Shown: one piece after another, positions 49,201-61,200 of the stretch
How the letters are laid out: each line of letters starts with the position of its first letter
Numbering within the stretch: position 1 is the first letter of the stretch
Source of the DNA: Imbricaverruca yamaguchii
Lineage: Eukaryota; Arthropoda; Thecostraca; Neoverrucidae
Direction of reading: 5' to 3'
NCBI GenBank assembly: GCA_034440575.1
Contig: JAOTOL010001605.1
Coordinates: 296,001 to 360,000, forward strand
Length of the DNA stretch: 64,000 bases
The notes under the pieces: model-generated
The model's database searches: none
The model's input: only the letters and a program-made list of their open reading frames with translations
Told to the model about the DNA's origin: nothing
Made by a program: the position numbers and the translations under genes

Positions 49201-52200
49201 CGACTGGACGCTCCCCTGTGGTGGTGACGTCACGTCAGCAACGTCCCAGGAACGCCCGGCGAGAACGATACCGACTGGACGCCCACCTGTGGTGGCGGCG
49301 TCACGTCAGCAACGTCCCAGGAACGCCCGGCGAGAACGATACCGACTGGACGCCCACCTGTGGTGGCGGCGTCACGTCAGCAACGTCCCAGGAACGCCCG
49401 GCGAGAACGACACCGACTGGACGCCCACCTGTGGTGGCGGCGTCACGTCAGCAACGTCCCAGGAACGTCCGGCGAGAACGATACCGACTGGACGCCCCCT
49501 GTGGTGGCGACGTCACGTCAGCAACGTCCCAGGAACGTCCGGCGAGAACGACACCGACTGGACGCCCACCTGTGGTGGCGACGTCACGTCAGCAACGTCC
49601 CAGGAACGTCCGGCGAGAACGATACCGACTGGACGCCCACCTGTGGTGGCGACGTCACGTCAGCAACGTCCCAGGAACGTCCGGCGAGAACGATACCGAC
49701 TGGACGCCCCCCTGTGGTGGCGACGTCACGTCAGCAACGTCCCAGGAACGCCCGGCGAGAACGACACCGACTGGACGCCCACCTGTGGTGGCGACGTCAC
49801 GTCAGCAACGTCCCAGGAACGTCCGGCGAGAACGATACCGACTGGACGCCCACCTGTGGTGGCGACGTCACGTCAGCAACGTCCCAGGAACGTCCGGCGA
49901 GAACGATACCGACTGGACGCCCACCTGTGGTGGCGGCGTCACGTCAGCAACGTCCCAGGAACGTCCGGCGAGAACGATACCGACTGGACGCCCACCTGTG
50001 GTGGCGACGTCACGTCAGCAACGTCCCAGGAACGTCCGGCGAGAACGACACCGACTGGACGCTCCCCTGTGGTGGTGACGTCACGTCAGCAACGTCCCAG
50101 GAACGTCCGGCGAGAACGACACCGACTGGACGCTCCCCTGTGGTGGTGACGTCACGTCAGCAGCGTCCCAACAATGTCCGGCGAGACTGGCATAGGCTGG
50201 GTACTCCTCTGTGGTGCCAGCGTCCCGTCGATAAGGCTCCAGCAACGTCCAGCGATAACGACACAGACTGGAGGGATTCCATTCTGTGGTGACAATGTCC
50301 CATCAACAGCGTCCACACGATGTCCACAATATGATTGGACCAAACGACTGGATTTGCATGTGCACCAGCGTCTGAACGTCCGCTGAAATCGACGCCGATG
50401 GGATGCCCTTCTGTGGTGGAACGCCCCCTCGATAGAGTCTCAACAACGTCCGGCGAGAAGGGCATCCAGACCGACATAGGCTGGACATCCTTCTGAGGCG
50501 ACAACGTCCATTCACAAACGTCCCGCTTTCAAGGTAACATCATGAGCGGTTGGTCAGCCATCGGCTCCGTCCACAGCATCCATAACGGTTGGCTACGACT
50601 CCAGCGCTACCTCGTCACATCCAACTTTTCCCACAGTTTGGATGAAAGCACAGCTGGTATACATTTGCATCACACAACACTGGATCAATGAGAGCCATAT
50701 ACCGGCATTAAATGAGCAATAACGATGATATCAACAAGACAAGATAGTGCAACAATAATAACAATAACAAGATAGTGCAACAATAATCAAAAGAAACAAT
50801 GACGCCAACAGGCGTAAAATGCACCGAATCGAGGAGCGGATCTTAAATGCAGCGTCAAACTTCTCATCTGGCTCCGGTAGTGCACGACTATGAACTGCAC
50901 ACAACGCGGCGGCACCACGGGGCGGCGGCCGCCCACGCGGGCCCGAAGCGGCCCGCCCACCCGCCAACTCACGTCCACGCTCAGCCTCAGACCGGCCCGC
51001 CCACCCGCCAACTCACGTCCACGCTCAGCCTCAGACCGGCCCGCCCACCCGCCAACTCACGTCCACGCTCAGCCTCAGACCGGCCCGCCCACCCGCCAAC
51101 TCACGTCCACGCTCAGCCTCAGACCGGCCCGCCCACCCGCCAACTCACGTCCACGCTCAGCCTCAGACCGGCCCGCCCACCCGCCAACTCACGTCCACGC
51201 TCAGCCTCAGACCGGCCCGCCCACCCGCCAACTCACGTCCACGCTCAGCCTCAGACCGGCCCGCCCACCCGCCAACTCACGCCCACGCTCAGCCTCAGAC
51301 CGGCCCGCCCACCCGCCAACTCACGCCCATGCTCAGCTCCCAGACGGGCGTGTGGGTCATCACGTCCCAGAGGATCAGCTGGCCGTCCCAGGCGGCCGTC
51401 ACGAACTGGGGCCGGCCCGGGTGGACGGCGGCCGCCCACACCTCGTCTGTGTGGCCGCGCACCACCAGCCGCGGCAGCACCGTCCAGTCGCCGGTCAGCA
51501 CGCAGTTGCGCGTGGTGCCCACCAGCAGCTGCTGGCCGCGGCCCTGCGACACGATCCGCGGCGCGCCGAACTCCTCCGGCAGCTGGGCACACGAATCAGG
51601 TCAGGTCAGGCGAGGTCACTGCAATACCAGCAGTGATACAGGTCAGGTCAGGCGAGATCACTGGCATACCAGCCGCGATTCAGATCAGGTCAGATCAGGT
51701 CAGGTAATGCGAGGTCACTGACATACCAGCCGCGATACAGGACAGGTCAGGTCAGGCCAGGTCACTGCAATACTAGTCGCGATATAGGTCAGGTTAGGTC
51801 AGATCAGGCGAGGCCACTGTCATGTCAGCCGCGATACATGTCAAGCCAGGTCAGGTGAGATCACTGCCATACCAGCCACGATATAGGTCAGGTCAGGCGA
51901 GGTCACTGTCATACCAGCCACGATATAGGTCAGGTCAGGTCAGGCGAGGTCACTGTCATACCAGCCACGATTCAGGTCAGGTCAGACCAGGTCACTGCAA
52001 TACCAGCCGCAATGTAGGTTAGGTCAGGTCAGGTCACTGCCGTAGCAGCTGATGACCACGGACCTGCGACACGATTCAGGGCGCTCCGAACTCCTCCGAA
52101 AGCTGCCGACACGTGGCCGGCGCAGGTCAGATTAGGTCAGGACAGGTCACTGCCATACCAGCCGCGATATAGATTAGGTCGGGGCCAGAGGTCACTCACA

Positions 52201-55200
52201 TAGCAACCGACGAAACTTCCACAGGTCACACCCACACAGTCACATCAGCAAATACTTGCGGAGGTTGGTCGATCGGTTATTTGAGTTTCAGGCCGCATCG
52301 ACTAGGTTTGATCACTTAGCGTCGATAACTAACAATATGCTACCGGTTCAATATAATCGGTGCTCCTTCTGAAGAACTGAAGGTACACAGTTGCACACAC
52401 CCAAGCCACATCCTTTAGCGAAGCCAGGCGCAGTGTTGGCGGGTCAGGCGAAGTCAATGTGTGTCACGCGAAGTCAGGCGCAGTCAGGCGCAGCGACCGA
52501 GCAGCCGGTCAGTCGTCTAGTCGGCGCCTGTGCTCACCGCGTGAGACGAAATGTACGACCCTCAATATACCGGGAGGTGCTGAGTTTACTCAACATCAAA
52601 AGTAGCGTTAGGGATCATGCTATATTACTCAACGTTTCGGCCAGGGGCCATCATCAGGAGTGTCCCCTGGCCGAAACGTTGAGTAATATAGCATGATCCC
52701 TAACGTTACTTTTGATGTTGAGTAAACTCAGCACCTCGTGATATATTGAGGGTCGTACATTTCGTCTCACGCAATGTCTAAAACCCAGGAGCACCTAAGA
52801 GCCATTCTTCGTTGTACTAAACCTGTGCTCACCTCCATGACGGAGCCGGTGCCGGACAGACTGCGCTCCCAGCGCACGATCTTGCCGTCCTTGCCGCCGG
52901 AGATGACGCCGCCGGCCTTGTCGACGAACAGGGTGAAGACGGCGCCGTTGTGGGCGTTCTTGACGGTGCGCGCGACTTGGTTGCCACCTGGCCGGGGGGG
53001 GGGTGCCACCGTGTTAATGACGTCATCTGCCAGCCGGTCGGCTGATGATCTTTGATTGATTGATTGATTATTGGTGTTTTAGGGTGTGTCAACCCCATTG
53101 GGTTATATTGTGCCCATAACAAGGCTGCCTAAGCGCGCGTCAGACTGTCACATAAGTATATAACACATTGGTGGCCACTAAGGCGCTTCATATAAGATTT
53201 GGGAAGCAAATTTATTTAGGTAGGCGCATAAATTACGTCAAATCCTATCTCCACAAGGAAGCACGAAACTGCTCTATTATGTATGAATCGGGAATCATCT
53301 CCCAACAAGTCCTTCAACTTCAGAGCATTTGCAACACATCAAAAGTGTCGCCTACGTTGTTCTGTGTATGCTGGGCACGCCACCAGCACATGGTGCACAG
53401 TCAGTGTCATTACACCTAACATATTTCGGCCTGTCGTCCCTGATGATGATGATCTTTGACGGACAACACATTGCAATGGCAGGACACTCGACTTCTGAGG
53501 CTGGCTGACGTTGCATGACAGACTTCTCGGGGATGGTCGGACAAGGCTACTGCGCCTCTTGCAGAGTAAAATACAGCTTTACACCTCCCCAGAGCTGGGT
53601 ACCGACATACATCTCACAGAGCATGATACAGCCCTCACATCTCCCGAAGTAGGATGAGGCCCTCACCTCTCCCAGAGCAAAACGCTCACGCTATGCGGCA
53701 GTATCTGGACCGTCACTGTACCAGACACTGCCACGCGGTACTGCCACGCGGTATTGACACGCGGTACTGCCACGCGGTACTGTCACGCGGTACTGTCACG
53801 CGGTATTAACACGCGGCACTGCCACGCGGTACTGCTACGCGGTACTGCCACGCGGTACTGCCACATGGTACTGCCACGCGGTATTGACACGCGGCATTGA
53901 CACGCGGTACTGCCACGCGGTACTGCCACGCGGTACTGCCACACGGTACTGTCACGCGGTACTGCCACGCGGTACTGCCACGCGGTACTGCCACGCGGTA
54001 CTGACACGCGGTACTGCCATGCGGTACTGCCACGCGGTACTGCCACGCGGTACTGCCACGCGGTACTGCCACGCGGTACTGCCACGCGGTACTGCCACGC
54101 GGTACTGCCACGCGGTACTGCCACGCGGTACTGACACGCGGTACTGCCACGCGGTACCGACACGCGGCACTGTCACTCTCTAGCCGGCGGCCGCCACCAC
54201 TGATACTGTCACGCCCTGTGGCAGAATCGGTGGCGAGGACCGGCCCTACTCTGTGGCAGCGTCTCGTATATAGCAGGGGCGGTCCTTACCTCTTGCACAG
54301 ACCAGGAAGAGGCCCCTAGCTCTTTCAGAGGATGGGTTCTCACCTCTCTTCCTGACCGGGATGATACGCTCATCGCTCTCAGGACGGGACATTCACCTCT
54401 CTCTCAGAGCAGGATGCGGTTCGCACCTCTCTTCCAAACCATGACGAGACGTTCATCGTTCTCGGAGCGGGAAACGGTTCTTTCTCACCTCTCTCCCAGA
54501 GCAGGACGCGATTCGCACCTCTCTCCCAGAACAGGACGAGGCGTTCATGACATGATTCTCACATCTCTGCCAGACCAGGACACGGTTCTCACCTCTCGCC
54601 CAGAGTAGGACTAGACGCTCATCCCTCAGAGCGGGCCACGGCTCTCACCTCGCTCCCAGAGCAGGACTAGACGCTCATCCCTCAGAGCGGGCCACGGCTC
54701 TCACCTCGCTCCCAGAGCAGGACTAGACGCTCATCCCTCAGAGCGGGCCACGGCTCTCACCTCGCTCCCAGAGCAGGACTAGACGCTCATCCCTCAGAGC
54801 GGGCCACGGCTCTCACCTCGCTCCCAGAGCAGGATGCGGCCCTCGGAGTCCCCGGTGATGAGGTCGCCCGAGTCGGTGAACGCCATGCAGGTGACGTACT
54901 TGGGCCGGTCGCGGCCGCCGAACACGCCCTGCCGGCGCATCAGCGAGCCGGCCTCCAGCAGCCAGAAGTTGACGTGTTGGCGGCCGCACGTCATCAGCAC
55001 GCCGCGGTCCAGCGGGTGCCACTGCACGTCCAGCACCGTCTCCAGCGACGCCTGCACAGCATTCGCATGATGGTCTTCAATAATGGGATGTCAATGATGA
55101 GACGTAAATGGAGTGATGTAAATAATGGGATGTCAAGTCAGTGTTCAGAAAGTGGAATATTACGCCCCATTTGACGAATTATTTATCACTGCGCCTGAGG

Positions 55201-58200
55201 CCAGGACGAGATGTCGGTATACAGACGGCCAGATAGCCACCTCGCCTCTGGGGGCCATGAGCTGCCCAAAACCTGAGATCTTATGGATATACTAGGTAAT
55301 GCATTAAACAATATGATGCCAGGGTAGGCACTAATGGTGTATCTTAGATTAACAGGCACGGATCGAATCGGAGTAATGTAGTTTTGAAATAAAATTGAGA
55401 CTGATGATGATGCTTGATGATGAGACTAATGATGAACTGACTGTTGATAACGATATAATACTGTTGATACTGTTTGACAGAATGTTGATGCTGTTGATAA
55501 CTGACTGTTATAATACTGTTGATAAAGTTTATGTTCACTACGTACCATCTGATAAATCCAGAATTGTTGTCCCAGACCGATCCAAACATTTTGAGGTGAT
55601 GCATGCCTACTACACCGAATTGTTGCACCGGCATATACGTACACCCACACCCACGCACGTACGCGCGCACGCGCGCATGCACACGCACGCACCTTGTTCT
55701 CTGTGATTTTGGCGGCTCGCTGCCACTCCCAGATGGAGAGGGTGCGCTCTTGGCCTTCGTCCACACATGCCAGCAGCGCGCCGCCGTCCAGCTGACTGAA
55801 GGCGACGCAGGAGACGCTGCGGTCCAGGTCCCCGGCGCCCAGCACGTGCAGCGTGTTGAGGCTGACACTGTCCCAGATCCGAACCTGAGCCTGCCGGAGG
55901 GCCGGCGGTGTACCTCGTCAGACCAACACTTCGCCTGGGCGAAGGTCGCCGGACACACAGCTGAGCTGGGGATGTCAGGGGCACTGATGCTGTGTCAGAA
56001 CACCGGCCTTCTGGAACGCTGAAGGCCATGGACGACTTGAGGGACGATTGACAGCCAAAAAGCATCATTAATTCAGCTCACGTTGCCGTGGCTAATGAAC
56101 CTGATCGATAGCCAACGCTGGATCCTATTTCCTCGGGCTGTTGCAGATACTATCCTCTTGTTGGCATTGATGATGGTTGGTAAGCTGACCAGGTGAGACG
56201 TGCTACTCGGGAGTGTGTGTCGCTCGAGTCTTCACCATGCCAAACCATGAGTATTCAGTGGCCATGGCATCGTAGGGGTCATCTTTTGTCGACTAGTCGC
56301 TCGATGATGATGATGAACTGGAGTTTAGGGTTTGGCGATGAATTGGGGTTTGGGGACTAGTCGCTCGAGAAAACGATGTTAGATACCATTCACTCCTGAG
56401 TCTGGGCACTGGACGGTGTTTGGCTGAGCGATCACTGATGCTTATGAGTACCACATACAAGATAGGCCACAGCAGTACGATTTGCTACTGGCGACAACAT
56501 TGCAGCAAAAACCAAGTTGGCCAGTATCGGAACCCATTTAGTAGAATAGCGTCGGATACTGAGTGATCGATGCACAACAAAACAGCAATTTGCTGCATCT
56601 CCAAGGAAACAGACTGATAGCATTCGATATCAACCTCTCGTATCTTGCAATTTAATCTGCGGGTGATAGAAAATGATAGCAGCCTCCAGTAATCTTAACA
56701 TTTTGCTACAAGTTGACGGTCGTTTACCAGGAAGGGTTCTTCAATCATCCTCCTCCGAACCCTACCTGAACCACCACACGTCCAAGGGTAGCGTATCCTC
56801 TCCGCGCTAAAAAACGAAGCCTGTTCACCCAATTGGCAATATGAGTGATGCTATCTGTTGCACGGTTATCTGAGTGTCCACCCCCACCGAGTGCCATTAT
56901 TTGAGTATCCACTCCATTGATTGCCGTTACCTGAATGTTCATTCCATTGAGTGTCGTTACTTGAGTGACCGCTCCACTGAGTGTTATTGCCTAGATATTT
57001 AATTCAATGAATGTCGTTACCTGGGTACTCATTCCACTGAGTGTCGTTACTTGTGTCCACTCCACTGATTGCCGCTGCACTGAGTGCCATTATCTGAGTG
57101 TCCACTGGATTGCGTGCCGCTTCTGAAGTGTCCACTGAACTGAGTGTCGCTACCTCAACGTTCGACTGCGTGCCGCTACCCGGGTGTCCACTGCACTGAG
57201 TGCCGTTACCTGAGTGTCCACTGCACTGAGTGCCGTTACCTGGGTGTCCACTGCACTGAGTGCCGTTACCTGAGTGTCCACTGCACTGAGTGCCGTTACC
57301 TGAGTGTCCACCTGGGTGCCGGAGCACTGGCCGGAGGCGATTGTGAACCGGTTCGGGTGGACAGCCAGACTGAAACACGACCAGTAGGTGAGTCGCGTGA
57401 TCCACGAAATGAGTCACGGATGTCCTGCGATGCCCGTGAGCTACCTGACAGTCACATGATCCACGGTATGTATCACGCGGTCCACGACATGAGTCAGGGA
57501 TGTCCTGCGATGCCCGTGAGCTACCTGACAGTCACATGATCCACGGTATGTATCACGCGGTCCACGACATGAGTCAGGGATGTCCTGCGATGCCCGTGAG
57601 CTACCTGACAGTTGCATGATCCACGGTATGTATCACGCGGTCCACGACATGAGTCAGGGATGTCCTGCGATGCCCGTGAGCTACCTGACAGTCACATGAT
57701 CCACGGTATGTATCACGCGGTCCACGACATGAGTCAGGGATGTCCTGCGATGCCCGTGAGCTACCTGACAGTCACATGATCCACGGTATGTATCACGCGG
57801 TCCACGACATGAGTCAGGGATGTCCTGCGATGCCCGTGAGCTACCTGACAGTCACATGATCCACGGTATGTATCACGCGGTCCACGACATGAGTCAGGGA
57901 TGTCCTGCGATGCCCGTGAGCTACCTGACAGTCACATGATCCACGGTATGTATCACGCGGTCCACGACATGAGTCAGGGATGTCCTGCGATGCCCGTGAG
58001 CTACCTGACAGTCACATGATCCACGGTATGTATCACGCGGTCCACGACATGAGTCAGGGATGTCCTGCGATGCCCGTGAGCTACCTGACAGTCACATGAT
58101 CCACGGTATGTATCACGCGGTCCACGACATGAGTCACATAATGTCGCGTTATTGAATCACGTGATGTCATGTGGTACACACGAGTCACGTGAGTTCAAGG

Positions 58201-61200
58201 TCGTGAATCATGTGATGCACATGAGTCACGTGACAATCACGTGCAGCATGCAACAATGCAGACCATGTTCACTCTACTAATCAGCTGATACATCCAGAGC
58301 ACAAAAATGAACAAAATTTCCAGCCGCAGACAGATCTGCATGAAACCTTGCAAGGTATAACGAGAGAGGCTATTAATGTCATAGCTGTCAGACTTTCAAA
58401 CATCGGGCAAGGATAGTCTCACAGGGTCATTTGTGAAAGTGTAGAGGGCAAAGGAAGCAATGACAGACGATACGCTTTGTGGCGGGTGTCTGAATGAATA
58501 ATGTAGAGTTCTCGTGAGCTTTCATTGACGCACTGTTCTCAACTGGCAAATTCTCAGACAGCTCAGATGAGCGTGCCTCTAATCATCATGTTCTGTTTTA
58601 GAAGTTCTTTAGCTACGGCAGCAACAGGCACCCACGTCGCCATCGTCTCTCGCTGAGAGAGGCGAACGTGACGTCATTTGACACGTGGCACGCCAACCGC
58701 GTCGCCACACTCACCACCTGACGTCGTCCGTGTGCCCTGTATAGTGTCGCCACACTCACCACCTGACGTCCTCCGTGTGCCCTGTATAGTGTCGCCATAC
58801 TGACCACCTGACGTCCTCCGTGTGCCCTGTATAGTGTCGCCACACTCACCACCTGACGTCCTCCGTGTCCCCTGTATAGTGTCGCCACACTCACCACCTG
58901 ACGACCTCCGTGTGCCCTGTACAGTGTCGCCACACTCACCACCTGACGACCTCCGTGTGCCCTGTATAGTGTCGCCACACTCACCACCTGACGACCTCCG
59001 TGTGCCCTGTATAGTGTCGCCACACTCACCACCTGACGTCCTCCGTGTGCCCTGTATAGTGTCGCCACACTCACCACCTGACGTCCTCCGTGTGCCCTGT
59101 ATAGTGTCGCCACACTCACCACCTGACGTCCTCCGTGTGCCCTGTATAGTGTCGCCACACTCACCACCTGACGTCCTCCGTGTGCCCTGTATAGTGTCGC
59201 CACACTCACCACCTGACATCCTCCGTGTGCCCTGTATAGTGTCGCCACACTCACCACCTGACGACCTCCGTGTCTCCTGTATAGTGTCGCCACACTCACC
59301 ACCTGACGACCTCCGTGTGCCCTGTATAGTGTCGCCACACTCACCACCTGACGTCCTCCGTGTGTCCTGTATAGTGTCGCCACACTCACCACCTGACGTC
59401 CTCCGTGTGCCCTGTATAGTGTCGCCATACTGACCACCTGACGACCTCCGTGTGCCCTGTATAGTGTCGCCACACTCACCACCTGACGTCCTCCGTGTGC
59501 CCTGTATAGTGTCGCCACACTCACCACCTGACGACCTCCGTGTGCCCTGTATAGTGTCGCCACACTCACCACCTGACGTCCTCCGTGTCCCCTGTATAGT
59601 GTCGCCACACTCACCACCTGACGTCCTCTGTGTGCCCTGTATAGTGTCGCCACACTCACCACCTGACGACCTCCGTGTGCCCTGTATAGTGTCGCCACAC
59701 TCACCACCTGACGTCCTCCGTGTGCCCTGTATAGTGTCGCCATACTGACCACCTGACGACCTCCGTGTGCCCTGTATAGTGTCGCCACACTCACCACCTG
59801 ACGTCCTCCGTGTGCCCTGTATAGTTTCGCCATACTGACCACCTGACGACCTCCGTGTGCCCTGTATAGTGTCGCCACACTCACCACCTGACGACCTCCG
59901 TGTGCCCTGTATAGTGTCGCCATACTGACCACCTGACGACCTCCGTGTGCCCTGTATAGTGTGCCAACTCACCTACGACCTCCGTGTGCCCTGTATAGTG
60001 TCGCCACACTCACCACCTGACGACCTCCGTGTGCCCTGTATAGTGTCGCCACACTCACCACCTGACGACCTCCGTGTCCCCTGTATAGTGTCGCCACACT
60101 CACCACCTGACGTCCTCCGTGTGCCCTGTATAGTGTCGCCACACTCACCACCTGACGTCCTCTGTGTGCCCTGTATAGTGTCGCCACACTCACCACCTGA
60201 CGTCCTCCGTGTGCCCTGTATAGTGTCGCCACACTCAACACCTGACGTCCTCCGTGTGCCCTGTGTAGTGTCGCTACACTCACCACCTGACGACCTCCGT
60301 ATGCCCTGTGTAGTGTCGCCACACTCACCACCTGACGTCCTCCGTGTGTCCTGTATAGTGTCGCCACACTCACCACCTGACGTCCTCTGTGTGCCCTGTA
60401 TAGTGTCGCCACACTCACCACCTGACGTCCTCTGTGTGCCCTGTATAGTGTCGCCACACTCACCACCTGACATCCTCCGTGTGTCCTGTATAGTGTCGCC
60501 ACACTCACCACCTGACGTCCTCTGTGTGCCCTGTATAGTGTCGCCACACTCACCACCTGACGTCCTCCGTGTCCCTGTATAGTGTCGCCACCACCTGACG
60601 TCCTCCGTGTCCCCTGTATAGTGTCGCCACACCTGACGTCCTCCGTGTCCCCTGTATAGTGTCGCCACACTCACCACCTGACGACCTCCGTGTCCCCTGT
60701 ATAGTGTCGCCACACTCACCACCTGACGACCTCCGTGTCCCCTGTATAGTGTCGCCACACTCACCACCTGACGACCTCCGTGTGCCCTGTATAGTGTCGC
60801 CACACTCACCACCTGACGTCCTCCGTGTGCCCTGTATAGTGTCGCCACACTCACCACCTGACGTCCTCCGTGTGCCCTGTATAGTGTCGCCATACTCACC
60901 ACCTGACGACCTCCGTGTGCCCTGTATAGTGTCGCCACACTCACCACCTGACGTCCTCTGTGTGCCCTGTATAGTGTCGCCACACTCACCACCTGACGAC
61001 CTCCGTGTGCCCTGTATAGTGTCGCCACACTCACCACCTGACGTCCTCCGTGTGCCCTGTATAGTGTCGCCACACTCACCACCTGACGTCGCCTCCGTGT
61101 GCCCTGTATAGTGTCGCCACACTCACCACCTGACGACCTCCGTGTGCCCTGTATAGTGTCGCCACACTCACCACCTGACGTCCTCCGTGTGCCCTGTATA

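Noticed and set aside
47587..50292. Plus-strand frames up to 735 codons
   Set aside because: Products of the 71-bp array on the strand opposite to the EML gene.
50157..50504. Minus-strand frame of 115 codons
   Set aside because: Explained as the decayed end of the 71-bp array.
53420..53450. Hammerhead core from CCTGATGATGATG
   Set aside because: No GAAA strand or stem II follows at the needed distance.
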